A stretch of 64,000 nt of DNA from Psococerastis gibbosa (Eukaryota > Arthropoda > Insecta > Psocodea > Psocidae), in assembly GCA_963971405.1 (NCBI GenBank), contig OZ020491.1, positions 32,849,019-32,913,018 of the forward strand, read 5' to 3'. The position numbers were made by a program, and so were the translations under genes. The notes beneath the pieces were generated by a model that saw nothing but the letters and a program-made list of their open reading frames with translations, was not told the DNA's origin and did no database searches. Below are positions 53,191 through 64,000 of the stretch, piece by piece. Each line of letters begins with the position of its first letter. The first letter of the stretch is position 1.

Positions 53191-55619
53191 TATTTTGTAG
53201 CTTTACCTGAATTATCTTTCTAATTTAAGTAGCCGATTGAGTTTCTGGAGTATCCGTCCGGTATGAGCCACTAGCCAGTTTGGAAACAGAGGAGGTTTCA
53301 CGCCTCAGCAGCAGACAACACACCAGCCAACCAAGAGTTAAGATGCTCTCCAAGGAAGGCCTGCCATATCTTTTGCTCAGTAAGAATTCGATAGATGGGT
53401 CCAGGGTATTTAGAAACCCAATTTAAAATAATATGCATTCACATTACGTTTACTTTAATTAAAATAAAATATCGATATGGCATCCTCCTCACAGAACATC
53501 CCAACTCCTGGAGACTCACGAAGTAGGCAGAAAAGAAGATACCACAGAATACGTTGCATAAATAAAGATAGAAATATATTCTACTTATCATTTCCGATGA
53601 CTAAAGAGACAGCACAACAGCAAAATGTAGGAAGGTACGGCTCCTTGCCGTCCTCATTCCCGCGTGGTTGCCTCCTGTGTTCCCAGTGACCTCAGGAACG
53701 GCCAGGCACTCACACTCATTCCTCGTTGATCTCACACTCGTTCCGTAGTTGCCTGCTTGCCTCTGGCTCCATCCATGTAGCCACTGAAAACACAAGAAAC
53801 AACCAGCAGTAACACGAAAATAAAACCCATACTAGGGAAGGTGTGATAGTGGGATATCAGAATGTATAATACTGGGACGCCGACAAAAGAAAAAAAAACT
53901 TTGATAACCGTGTCATCACATACCTAATAAAATTTTAGAAGTTCGTTAAAGTATAAATTGGTAGCTCGAATGAGCGCCATATTGAATAAAATATTTTCAT
54001 AGAATATTAGAAAGGTTGTACCATATTAAAAGATTTTAGGACTAGGTTCCTCATTGCTATGGACATCGCCCTTGGACAAGATGGACTTGCACATGACAAG
54101 TCATGTTCACGTTTCAACAATCTCAATTCATGTCGAGACTCGAACACCCGGAAAATATGTTTTCCTCTAAGTGGAGAAAAAAAAAAAAATCGCCTGCGAT
54201 TCGGTACGGAGGTCGATAAAATGAACAAAGAATATCTGGGCTATTTAGCCTAACAGCATACTCTTACAATTGACTTTGGTAACGGATGCCGTCCCATAAA
54301 GAATACATCTGTGGGTTGCGTCTGGCGCACACATCAGCAATCCAGGGGCCGCTCCCACCACTATCAATCATATAAATTAATTTAATAAAAATGCGAGTCA
54401 AACACATTCCAGGTGTTCGAGTCTCGACTACACAACTGAAATAAAGAAATTAGTAACTCATTTGAACAATCCGGGGTCCTGAGCTGCATTCAGGCACTTC
54501 TCAGAGAACCCATATGCTCTCTTGTCGTAGACTATTTAGACCACAAGACATTACATAGCAATACACATCACTCTCAGATCCATTATTATACTTTTCATAA
54601 CTATTCTTTCCTGCATTACAAATTTTTATCGATTCTGCATTACAAATTTTTATCGATTAGAAGACTTGGTTAAGCCGCACTATGGCACCATACTTAACCC
54701 AACTCCTGAACTGGTACCTACTGGCACATGACAAGTTCTCACACTGACCAACAGGAAAGTTAGTTTTCTGATGTTTTATAAAAATCTCGGGTTTCCAAAG
54801 ATTCCGAGTACCCCTTACATTATATTCATTGCATTTCTCACACTTTTCATCTTTAATTTATTTAAATTTTTCCATTATCACCTTCCAACGTCTTTCACTA
54901 ATACATAGTACTGACTCTCTTTGCCACGCTCATCCTGGGGACAACGCTCACCTGGGGAAACTGACGTGACGGGGGAAACAAGGCAACGCCCTGCCCCAAC
55001 TTGAAAACTTCTACATCCTTTTGCTGATGTCGCCTTGATTGGAAACTTCCAGCCTCATGTGGGGATTGGATAGGCTCGGTTAAACACTCAGACGACAGCT
55101 ATTCTCGTCGGCGACAAAGTAGAACGAAAAGAAAGTAGTGACCAACAGGAAAGTAGCCGACCGTAGAAAACCCGAAAGAGTGGAATTGAAGAAAAGGAAG
55201 TAAAAAGAAAGAAAAAGAAAAGAAAAAAAAGAAAGAAAGAAACCCCTGTGAAAAGGTGCACTAAACACTCATTAGACAGAGGTCTCTTTTAAAATTAGAT
55301 AAAAGGTGATTCTTCACCGAATTTCAAGACAAAAGTGTCCCTACAACGACAGGATCTCTTACCACGTAAACTATAATAGGCCACAGCTGACATGTTCAAA
55401 ACCATATGACTTTGACAGATGACCAATGAGAGACGAGCGCGCGCAAATGGGAAATTCAAAACTTTTAGGACTTTTAATTTCTTACGATTTCTTAACTTAC
55501 AACTGAAGAAACTGATTTCCGTTGGACACCACTCTTCCCTTCTAACCTCCTAAGCATCATACGAGACCTGGCCTACAATTTAAACTTCCAACCCTAAAAT
55601 TCGGAGCTCCTCAGATATT
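53191..55619. other. Interval without recognised gene
   Basis: A + frame at 53477-53689 starts MASSSQNIPTPGDSRSRQKR and could be a first exon (GGAAG|GTACGG at 53635), but no family is recognised. Two tRNA B-box-like GGTGTTCGAGTCTCGAC sequences lie in opposite orientation at about 54130 and 54411. An A/G-rich tract lies at 55195-55250. Confidence 0.3.
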
Positions 55620-56006
55620 TTAGCAACTGGGACGAAAAAAAAAACCCGTCACAATTGCTGCATTTATTTGGCTCTTGGCTCGGTTCAGGGTTAGTGGCAC
55701 GTTAGGTTGGTCCATTTCCGCTCCTTCCTTGGCTTTCGCATCAGTTTTTTCATTGCCATATATTCCCACATGGCTAGGTACCCACTGTAGGGAGGCTGCC
55801 CACCCTGCCGAAATGAGTTCCTCCAGTTTTTTTCGGCAATTGATTGTCTCCTCACAATCGGTGGAGGCGTTGCTGCTTAGCATTAATATAGCCGCTTGGG
55901 AGTCTATGAGGAAAACCACTCTTGCCGGACGCAGGTTAGTAGCTAGGAGCTGGTTAGATGCTTCGTATACGGCGCGAACCTCGCCATCGTAATCGTCAAT
56001 GGTCAA
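55620..56006 (-). pseudogene. LINE ORF2 RNase H domain relic
   Basis: A 128-codon - frame. It has DGEVRAVYEASNQLL, then VFLIDSQAAILMLSSNA, with the Asp of the DSQAA motif, and LQWVPSHVGIYGNEKTDAKA with the WVPSHVGIxGNExxDxxA motif holding the last catalytic His and Asp. This is the RNase H of I/R1/Jockey-type elements. The first catalytic Asp region and everything upstream are missing. Confidence 0.85.
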
Positions 56007-56301
56007 TGGAGGAATTGTTATATTATCTTACAGCTGATGTGTTGATGTGTTTACAGTTTACACGTGGAAAAAGGGTTCCATTTTGCATTGTGTTCCTCAA
56101 GAACCTGATATTTCTGTATCCGTTGCAACTAGCTCCTAGCTCAAGCCTCAAGGAACGTTCATAGGAACGGCTCCAGTAAGAACGACCCACCTCTAGTGTT
56201 GAATAGAAAAAGGGCTTAACCCACAATGTGTCCTTGCTTGCTTGTGATTGGTCGGCATCTGTAGAGCTCTAGATCCCTGTCTAACAGCCCTGAAGAGTGG
56301 T

Positions 56302-56637
56302 TTAAGAAGTAAGACTACCTAGGTCAGTCTCCATGAACTCTTTAAAGGAATAGGGACAGACTGAGACTAAAAGATTTTTTAGCCTAGATTTTAATGCCTT
56401 ATGAGGCAGGCTCACCATCTCCAAGGGGAGCTTGTTTAGTATTTTGGAGCCAAGATGTGCTGGACAACCAGTCAACAGAAGCCAATCTAGCGATAACAAT
56501 CGGGCTTGGCTTCCGAGCCTAACTCCGGTGCACAGAATCTGAGCTGCCTTAGAAGGTAAACCAATAGAGGAAGCCGTTTCGTCTGAGAAGTACGAGTATG
56601 GTTTCGAATGGAGTGGCATGGAATGGAATAATAACAT
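56302..56637 (-). pseudogene. LINE reverse transcriptase C-terminal relic
   Basis: Reads GSKILNKLPLEMVSLPHKAL, KSRLKNLLVSVCPYSFKEF on -, the WNxLPxxIxxLxxxxFKxxLKxxLxxxxxYSxxEF ending of CR1/Jockey-like RT proteins. A separate element from the RNase H relic 300 bp away. Confidence 0.65.
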
Positions 56638-57763
56638 ATAAAATTATCTCATGGAAAACATTTGGTGCCGTGCAAGCTCCTAATGGCATTTGAAAATAAC
56701 CCGCTCTTGGTGGCTTCGTTAGCTTATTCGTTTACTCACATCCCATATGATAGCAGGAATCCACTCTACGGTCTGTAGTATTCCATCCCGCGTAGCTCAC
56801 ATAACATTTCTATTATGAGCCTGGAGATATTCATTTTATGTGTTAAAATTAATTGTAAGACAAGAATGCATTTTTATTAGAGTGAAAGAACAATTGAAGT
56901 TCGTTCTTGTTTATTTCTTCGTCAAGCCGAAGAAAAAGTAGTCATACCAAGCCGCTACTCTTCACAAAACTATCAATTTTTATATTAATTGGGAGCACGG
57001 TCGTATTTGTGCTCTGTGCAAAAAAAAACGTGAAATTGTACACACGATGACTCATTCCAAAAATTGTAAACAAGAGGGAGGGGAGGAATTTTGACTAAAT
57101 CCTGTGAATTTTAAATTTGGACCTCCCCTGAAAATTTCGGTAGCTGTTCTCGCTCAACGCATATATAACATAATTAGGGGCCTGTTTGGGAGCCACGGTC
57201 CTAGCAAAAGCTACTGTATGTAATTGTCAATTTTATTCAATGTAGGCTACGTCACTGGCTCGTGACTATTCTCCCTATGACAGAGACATAGTAATTATAA
57301 TATTTGTACTAAATTAATTATGTGTTTATTCTGTATTTGTATGATTCCGGAGCGAAGTAATGGTAAAGGCACATTATATACATAATATGTATACTATCCT
57401 TTATTTATAAAAATTCCATCTGACGGCTGTAGCCAAAGTGTATTATCGTCTACTTTACTCTGACGTCATTGATAGATTATTGTATAACTAATGAATAACA
57501 CAGTTGTAGTGTAACTGTATTCTGTAGCGTACTGCTGTTTAAGTGTTGAGTAACTTCATCCTTTTATTGCCATTACTTTACTCGCTTTATGTTATTTCGT
57601 GGCCGTGCTGATCAATAGCATATTGTGAAATGTGCATGTATTCCCCACTTTGGCGGCTACTCCACTGGTCGATTACGTTATAATATGGTAGGTATCACAT
57701 TTGACGGGAAAAGTGACCAGTGGAATAGCCTCCTTCAAAATTTTCAATGAAGTTAATTGTTTC
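56638..57763. other. Interval without recognised gene
   Basis: No coding signal. A weak inverted pair CCACTGGTCGATTAC / GTGACCAGTGG lies at about 57660-57725. Confidence 0.4.
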
Positions 57764-57885
57764 TCATGTTATTTATTACGGTTCTTATAACTTATTATTT
57801 ACATGAATAATTGGAGTTATTATCTTATTTCTAGTTATGGGTACAGCATTTATAGGCTATGTTCTTCCTTGAGGACAAATATCAT
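57764..57885 (+). pseudogene. Nuclear copy of mitochondrial cytochrome b (numt fragment)
   Basis: In one + frame the text HVIYYGSYNLLFTW, IIGVIILFLVMGTAFIGYVL and PWGQISF appears, if TGA is read as Trp (57803-57805 and at 57871-57873) as in invertebrate mitochondria. This is the well-known cytochrome b stretch around the second haem-binding helix (GxxxxGYVLPWGQ). Upstream and downstream cytochrome b sequence is absent, so only about 120 bp were captured. Confidence 0.8.
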
Positions 57886-58290
57886 TTTGTGTAACCACTC
57901 TTGGTTATATTTGCTGGAGAAGAATCTTGCTGAAAGACCCTGGGTCGGTTTCGTTGAAAGGCTTTCTCAAGTACTGTATTTTTATGGATTAGAGCACCCG
58001 TCTAAAATCCTTTTCACATAAATGTACCTCAGCCATACCGCGGTACGCTACTCCCAACGAAACCATCACTGAGGCCGGTTATTTTTTGTTACTATTACTG
58101 CCCAAGAGGTACCAAGAAGACTTTTATCCCAATTTCCATGCAGGCACTGATGCAATTTCCGCGGAAGAGTGGTTTGCAGGCAAGTTTTTCCTTACAATAA
58201 CCTGGAAATACAAGTATAAACTGCATTTTATTCTGATATTTATAGCTTTTTCTTACTCAAAGGAATCGACAGTCTCTGTCGTGCATAGTC

Positions 58291-58718
58291 CCTTTAAGAG
58301 TGTACAGCCCGTAGGGAATTGGCAGCCCGAAATTTAATATTTTTTATTTAATTAACCAAGCATGTTATTAAAAATTTGGCTCATCAAAGACTACTTCATG
58401 ATGCATCATACAATATAATAAGGTATTTTTAGTTTTTGAAATTGTAGTTTTTCCATAAACATGCAAATATTTTATAAACAATAACCTTTCATGTATAATC
58501 AATTTTATAAAAAAAAAACTAAAATTTCGAAAACTAATAATACCTTATTATAATATAATATATTATTATGATGCATGAAGTAGTCTTCTACAACTTTGAT
58601 GGGTTAAATTTTTAATAACATGCTTATTTAATTAAATAAAAAGTACCTATTAAATTTCGGGCTGCCACTTTCCTAAATTTCGGGCTGCCACTTTCCTACG
58701 GGCTGTACACTCTTAAGG
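58291..58718. mobile_element. Long inverted-repeat element (about 430 bp, non-coding)
   Basis: The ends CCTTTAAGAGTGTACAGCCC and its inverse near 58718-58699 begin arms of about 160 bp (GGCAGCCCGAAATTTAATAT, ACTACTTCATGATGCATCAT and ATAATAAGGTATTTTTAGTT find their inverses on the right). The right arm has an internal 23-bp tandem duplication (AATTTCGGGCTGCCACTTTCCT twice). MITE-like; superfamily unclear. Confidence 0.65.
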
Positions 58719-58746
58719 TGACACTTCAATTGGACGGCGATATGCA

Positions 58747-58949
58747 ATAATAACCAACCAACCCACAAAATGTCATTCTGAGATATCGGACTTCAATGTT
58801 TTGTCTACATTCTAATTCTACGAAGGGTCCCACCCTTTTGGTTTTGCATTTTTCTGAAACAAGTTGAGGTGCTCTAATTTGACTAAAAAAGAAATTTAGT
58901 GCCAGTTGCCTGGGTAAGGAGTTATTCACCATTTTGTGGGTTGGTTATC
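58747..58949. repeat. Short inverted repeat (about 22 bp arms)
   Basis: AATAACCAACCAACCCACAA at 58747 and its inverse GTGGGTTGGTTAT at 58937-58949 enclose about 160 bp with no known gene. It may be another small hairpin element, directly next to the larger inverted repeat. Confidence 0.5.
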
Positions 58950-59049
58950 TATTACAAATTTTAAGTTTTTTAAAGTTGAAGTTACAAAGCTATTTTTTAA
59001 ATAATCATTTTTATTGATTATTCAATGCTAAAGTCTGGAACCCGTCTAG

Positions 59050-60205
59050 GTCATCGGTGGTATTTCTGTCGGATTTCAGGCTCTTGCGGAAAGGTAACAC
59101 GTCCCCTGGAATAAGTTGGAACATGGATTCCAAATCCTTCAGTTTTGCAGGGGCGATGGGCTTTCCCTCTGGCTACAGAAGTTGCAGTTCTTCTAAAAAT
59201 GGTGCACTATGCCTTCCTCTAGTTCTTTTCGATAGATCGATCTCGATCCAAAATCAGTCTTTACAAACATTTTGAATGGATCTGTCTTCATCAACTTTAC
59301 TTCCCTCAACTTCAACCAGCAAAATTTTTCTCCAAAGACTGACGTCTTTCGGTTGGCGATGGTAGCTTCTAAATCAGTTGAGCTGAAGAATTCTTCATTT
59401 TCCATCTTAATGACTCTGTTTCTTCTTTCTGCAAGACTTTATGACATTCATGTAATCTTCGGGGGTGTACATGCGCTGTTAAAGTTTGAGTGCGTATTCA
59501 ATTTCCCCGAATGCGGAATCATTGGGCAGGAAGCTGTGCCCTGAACAGAGGAATCTAATCTTAATAGAATCCAAATTTAGTTTAGACTGTAGCGTTCTCT
59601 TCAGAACCCATACGTAGCAGAAATGTTGTCCTTTACTGTTGTATACGCCAAGATTATATACCCACAGTTGTCTTTTATAAAAAAAAAAATCCCAGGTGTC
59701 CTCTCTAAATCAAAGGCAAGGCATTCTTTTGTTATGGTTTCATTTGCTCCTTTGAGGTCACTATTCATTCGTTCTCTGGCTGCACTTGCCAGTTTTTGGT
59801 GTTCACCTCTTTGCCATGCTATTTCTGCTTTCTTCATTTCGTCTTGTTCGTTTTCAATTTGGATTTTGTATTTGTCACAGACATTGCAAGTGTTTTTTCA
59901 CCGGCTTAACCGCAGTTTCATTTGCTGTAAAAAATTCGCTTATAGGATGAAAAACTTACTGATTTATATACTTCGTACATTTTTGGAAGAGTCAAATCAG
60001 GCGGTAGGAAACATGCTTCAGTGTCACTTCTACAGCAGTGCGAGATGTACTTAGGAATTTTGTTAATTTGCTGGATTATAAACTTAGTCTTTTCTTCCGG
60101 CAGCTTGTTCTTTCCAGCAACCTTCTTCCCTCTTTGATCAGGTAAGGGTGTTCGATTGTTCATTTTGTTCATTGCAGTGTTGATTCGACCCGTTGACACT
60201 CCCAA
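59050..60205 (-). pseudogene. TE-like arthropod protein of unsettled function, decayed
   Basis: Pieces on -: PEEKTKFIIQQINKIPKYIS, HCCRSDTEACFLPPDLTLPK and MYEVYKSVSFSSYKRIF (60115-59930), then DKYKIQIENEQDEMKKAEIA, MNSDLKGANETITKECLAFD (59880-59690) and WLKLREVKLMKTDPFKMFVK (59310-59250). This matches a family of long proteins common in arthropods and cnidarians (HYCR...YLxPxLxxxKMYxLY, CDxxx, AFDLExxLxTP, WLKxxxxxFxKxxPxKxxxK) that behave like mobile-element genes but lack an agreed name. Stops and shifts between the pieces indicate decay. Confidence 0.5.
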
Positions 60206-60274
60206 CGTTTGGGCAAATGTTTCACGACAGACTAGTTTTCCACATATGGTGTAATGACAGTTTTGATTTGTTAC

Positions 60275-60600
60275 AGTGAAGATAGTTGGGCCTGTGCCGC
60301 AGTAGCTTTATTTGTTGCACAGCTAATTTGGGTTTTAAATACCTAGGTATTTAACAGCCAGTCAGTTGGAGTAACATTTCTTCCATTCGTGAATAGAACA
60401 CCTTTGGATTTTTCCGCGTTAAGTTTAATGCGCCAACGGTTGGTCCATTCTTCGAAATTGATTAAGCTTGGATTAAGTCGGAGGCCAGTTCTGGTATGCT
60501 GTTGCCGTACGTTCTTAATCTCATGTTGTTGTAACAGCCTTGTATTTGAGCCTGGATGTTACTAGTAAATTCTGTTATGCTAGCGTCATGTCTGGTACCG
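60275..60600 (-). pseudogene. LINE reverse transcriptase relic
   Basis: On -: ASITEFTSNIQAQIQGCYNN, IPELASDLIQA and, after a frame change, FEEWTNRWRIKLNAEKSKGV, LFTNGRNVTPTDWLLNT, then NKATAAQAQLSSL. The order LxxxLxxxxxWxxxWRIKLNxxKSxxVxFT is the RT thumb of I/Jockey-like elements. A deletion removes the KYLGV motif normally between DWLLNT and NKA. Confidence 0.75.
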
Positions 60601-61014
60601 TTTCTAAAGGTACCCATGTTAAGCCTTCGAATTTTCGTTGCAGAATGGTCCAGTTACTCTAGTTTATTGATTTAATGATGCCTGCTACTCTTGGTATATT
60701 TAATTCTAGCACCGGCAGATAAGAGTAGAGTTTGTTGAGCGTTTACTGCTCCACTGGATCTGGAAAGTTTTTCATATTGTCTGAGATATCAAATCAAGTT
60801 CTCTTCCCATCCCGGATTCTACTGCTATGTCTCTGTCGTATCATCGACACCTCAATTTTTTTTTTAAATCGGCATAATTGATCAATGATAGAGTAAAATC
60901 ACAAACAAACAAATTAAAAAATGGCTTCATGGGATATGTTAAGTACAAAAATTTCAATAGAATTCTTTAAAAGGAAAAACCAACATTTCCGTCAATGTCA
61001 TTTGCATTATTTAA

Positions 61015-61104
61015 TGCGAGGTCGGTGGAAACCCCATTATTGAATGTCGGCTACCACGTCACCGTTTTTGGAATTTGCACTTGCACGTCGGTGGATACCC
61101 CGCC
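61015..61104. mobile_element. PIF/Harbinger-type MITE remnant
   Basis: Right terminus GGATACCCCGCC followed by TAA and internal CGGCTACCACGTC match the MITE family at 2.0-2.6 and 10.5 kb. The left terminus is degraded (GGTCGGTGGAAACCCC), so this is a partial copy. Confidence 0.45.
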
Positions 61105-61129
61105 TAAAGGCAATGCTTTATTCAATACT

Positions 61130-61392
61130 TTGTAGTATAATATGTTATATATAACACTGACATTAAAATAACTTAAATTTACTGGACTTGTCGGGGCTTG
61201 TGGTCCAGCAGTTAATACGACGCCCCGATTAGGCGTAGACAGCCCCGACAAGGTGTAATGTGCCTTTTTATTTCCTATTTGTGAGGCAGTTTTTTCCATA
61301 TCCTCTAATTTCGGTTATAACGAGGAGGTTACCTCTTCAACCAAAGTTAATTTAATGCCAGTGTTATATATACCTACCATATAATACTACAA
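61130..61392. repeat. Inverted-repeat element with tRNA-like core
   Basis: TAGTATAATATGTTATATATAACACTGAC (from 61131) pairs imperfectly with GTCAGTGTTATATATACC-type sequence ending at 61392. The inside carries a GC-rich stretch, CGGGGCTTGTGGTCCAGCAG followed by TTAATACGACGCC, reminiscent of a tRNA A-box, with a complementary GCCCCGACAAG. I see no B-box, so a SINE call is not justified. Confidence 0.4.
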
Positions 61393-61399
61393 TGTACTT

Positions 61400-62640
61400 T
61401 CTATTGTACTTTATTGTTTTTTTTTTGTTGTTGAAGGAATAAAATTGTATTTTTTTCTTTTTCTAAAATATTGGAATTTAATTATGTATGCAACAATTAA
61501 GGGGAGGACGTTAAAATTATAATTTTTGCTCATGCTGGTTATTAAAATTAAAATAAATGAAAGTTACGACGTTTTCGTATAATTATGAAGGAACCGAATG
61601 AGTGTTCACCGATATCTTGATTACTATGGCGTAGACTACAAGTCCACACATGGCAGTCACGTGCAAGTATGACGTCAACTATGTATGTATGACAGACGTA
61701 AAGAAGAAATAATTTAATTGTAATTTTCTGTATGGATGTTATTGTCTATGAGAATGTTCATGTTCAGTCCTGCACAAATAACAACTAAAATGGAAAATAC
61801 AGTGTATAAGTTTCAAATATTTGTTTCTTATTTATCTCCGTAAAAGTAAACGATCCTAGGCCTAACTCAACCTACCTCAAATTAGGAATAATTTCACATT
61901 AAGTAAGTAACCCCCAAACCTCATAGACTGCACGCGGCTCGCGTGCAACTGACGCTCATGATTCAACTGGGTTCGCACGAAAATCAAGTCCAGATTTTCG
62001 GTTCGACAGGAACAAAACGTCGCATCTTCACAGTTCAATTTTTATAAATTTACATGTTGCACGTACAGCTTGTGGCGTGACACCGCAAATCAACGTAAGT
62101 CAAATGTATTGGCCATTTTTAAAATACATTGGTATTCTCGGCGTCGTTATAGATAAAGTGCTGTCTAGACTCTCTCCCATCGTGTTAACGAAAAATCAGA
62201 AAAAGGTAAAAAGGCTAACATCTGCTGAGGGGGGAGCGGCCCTATAATACGGCGCAGAGTTGATGGAAGAAGCCAGTTACAGCGCCCTAAAAAAGATTAA
62301 CGTTGACCAAATGTCGTCATAATTTACAATGCATTTTTTCTGCCTCGACTTGAATATAGTCTATTGTTTTATCGTGGGGCTGCACCCAACCATTTAATAG
62401 AACCGGTCCGAGTTTACTCGAACATGCTTTCCCATTTATGAATTAGTAGAAAGTAATAATGGCAGGGCACGCAATGCATTTGAGCGTAAATTTTCTACCA
62501 TTTTTTCAAAAAACATTTTTTGTGACCAAAACCAAATACTTTTTTGGGAATGCAACCTGTTTCGTTACTCGTTTACACACCTAAAACATGTCAGAAGGTA
62601 GAAATCATCGAAAGAAAGGTTTAGCGGAAAAATGATTTTT
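61400..62640. other. Interval without recognised gene
   Basis: No coding signal. CRE-like TGACGTCA occurs at about 61670. Nothing further is supportable. Confidence 0.4.
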
Positions 62641-63040
62641 TAGTCATTTTTCATTAAAATTTAGTAATTTTTATTTTTTTACCCCCCGAAGCAAACTATC
62701 AAGGGGCAAGCGACCCCCTGCATTTTATTACAATTAATAAGGGCTATATATAATATTAATATATGTGAATTTTAAAGAAATCGTTGGAGCCGTTTTTGAG
62801 AAATAATTTTTTTAGACGTTTTTTTGGAGTTTTGTGAGAATAAAAATAAATGGTCCCGAGATGTCACTTTTGTGAACCTACATGCCAAATTTCATTTAAT
62901 CGGCCGAGTAGTTTGCCCGGAAATAGATGAACAGACAGACATTTCGTAAAAACCACTTTTTTTGGTTCCTGGGACCTCAAAACGTGTAAATCCGTTGAAA
63001 TCTCGGAATCGAAAATTTGGACCGTCACCAAGTTTTCCTT
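62640..63040 (+). repeat. Dispersed-repeat-like segment (3'-UTR style)
   Basis: GTGAACCTACATGCCAAATTTCATTTAATCGGCCGAGTAGTTTG-type wording (62873-62916), followed by GAACAGACAGACATT, is a motif often seen in 3' parts of dispersed repeats in arthropod genomes. I infer a repeat; no coding part is attached. Confidence 0.4.
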
Positions 63041-63677
63041 ATACTACGTATAAATTGGAAAGCAAAAATTAATTACTTCACAAACAATGGCTATTGGTTT
63101 GATATGTAAGAAGTCCAGATTATCACATACCGCCCTTCTTTTTAAATTATTGAAGTTACTGGCCTCTTCACTCTACATAAAAAAGTAACTAGGCCTAGTT
63201 TTATGTCATTAAATATTTAGAGTCCTCTCTAATAAAAACTGCTACCACCAATACTAGAAACGCTGCGCTCGGGCTTGCTATAAAAGAACTCGGAACTTTT
63301 GGTAGGTACCAAGCTTTTAAGAAATTATCGGGGGAAGATAATTTAGCGATCATAAAATATTCTGTCCGTGAAACAAAATCGAAGATCATGAGCTTCTTCT
63401 GGCCAACCTAAAACTGAAGTAGTTACAAGTGACATTTTTTTTTTTTAAATCAAAAATATTTTGAACATGGCGGGGTTTGTGTTGTAATGTTGGATTATCA
63501 AAAATCGGCCAATCGCAATTGCGCAATGGATGACGGATCAGACGGATGTAAATAATAACAAAATGTAATGTGCATTTTGCAAATGGTATCGAGCTGATGA
63601 ACAGAAGTGTTGAATAATAATAAATTTAAATTTAGTATTAATTGGTTTTCTACATCACCTTTTAATATTTTCTGCAG

Positions 63678-63708
63678 GGAATGGATGCGATTGTAAAAGA
63701 AGAAGTGG
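63678..63708 (+). CDS. First coding exon of a probable gene (MD-IVKEEV start)
   Basis: After TTTCTGCAG the exon runs GGA ATG GAT GCG ATT GTA AAA GAA GAA GTG G and stops at the consensus donor GTGAGT (63709). Short acidic/lysine first exons of the MDxIKxEP type are typical of arthropod zinc-finger and transposon-derived genes. The ATG at 63681 is the only one in frame. Confidence 0.5.
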
Positions 63709-63938
63709 GTGAGTAAATTATGATTCACTGACTTAGTGTATGAGGCACTTGGCAATAGGGACGAGACATTGCCTTAATTCTTGTAGTTCTAATCGATTTT
63801 GACCACTCACAACTATAAAGAGTCATTAGGTCATGCACTCATATAAAATAAATAATCTGGTATACAACAAATAATTAAGCCTGTTACTTGCAGTCTTGAT
63901 TTGCCTACGTCTTTACTCTTACGTCCCAATCACAGCAG

Positions 63939-64000
63939 GTAATTCTAATGGAGAACTTAAGTCAGAAACTGAAAATTTTCGAATACGGAATTCAACGGTC
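63939..64000 (+). CDS. Second exon of the same probable gene, open at the window edge
   Basis: After CACAGCAG the sequence continues in the phase left by the first exon (G|GT) with GNSNGELKSETENFRIRNST, open to base 64000. The acceptor could also be three bases upstream. No domain yet; the gene continues beyond the window. Confidence 0.45.

Noticed and set aside
54128..54432. tRNA genes from GTTCGAGTC B-box-like sequences
   Set aside because: Flanking bases do not form a T-arm stem and no A-box lies at the right distance.
61195..61260. tRNA gene or tRNA-derived SINE
   Set aside because: Only an A-box-like stretch and a GC stem are visible; no B-box, cloverleaf or poly(A)-like tail.

Overview
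The window looks like nuclear DNA of an arthropod (insect or crustacean; the sequence does not settle which). Reasons: spliceosomal intron signals, an AT-rich background, a mariner transposon of insect type, relics of Jockey/R1/RTE-like LINEs, piggyBac, pogo, hAT and PIF/Harbinger DNA transposons, and a short nuclear copy of mitochondrial cytochrome b that needs UGA read as Trp. There are no bacterial-type operons and no CRISPR. Only a few reading frames look alive. Most of the 64 kb is nested, duplicated mobile-element and virus-derived sequence.

Layout. 0-11 kb: LINE relics, a frame-broken multi-exon gene on the + strand (3.5-7.2 kb), a HARBI1-like Harbinger relic and several 140-bp hairpin MITEs of the same superfamily. 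11.3-13.8 kb: a GC-rich virus-like insert on the - strand, read here as an endogenous toti-like virus fragment. It has a long capsid-like frame, an overlapping -1 frame, and a G GAT TTT slippery heptamer in the correct phase at the overlap. 14.5-44.2 kb: a mosaic of segmental duplications, almost all pointing to the - strand. It contains older capsid-like relics, repeated exons of an SGNH-hydrolase-like gene (including a 348-bp tandem exon array at 33.2-34.5 kb), a SANT-like module, three recurring unrecognised modules (called A, B and C here), and piggyBac, pogo and hAT relics. One LINE 5' end with an intact ORF1 lies on the + strand.

44.2-53.2 kb: a candidate first exon (-), a perfect 125-bp inverted repeat, and a young non-autonomous LTR element (759-bp LTRs with two differences by eye, AATA target duplication) that carries an intact mariner. 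Next to it is a LINE-in-LINE nest. 53-64 kb: LINE RNase H and RT relics, a numt, inverted-repeat elements, a decayed TE-like gene, and at the right edge the first two exons of a probable gene on the + strand.

The shared - orientation of the virus-like and transposon fragments between 8.7 and 44.2 kb, with repeated duplication, is what a uni-strand piRNA cluster would look like. That is an inference and needs small-RNA data. All coordinates of relics and duplicated blocks are read by eye and are approximate unless a precise junction is described.
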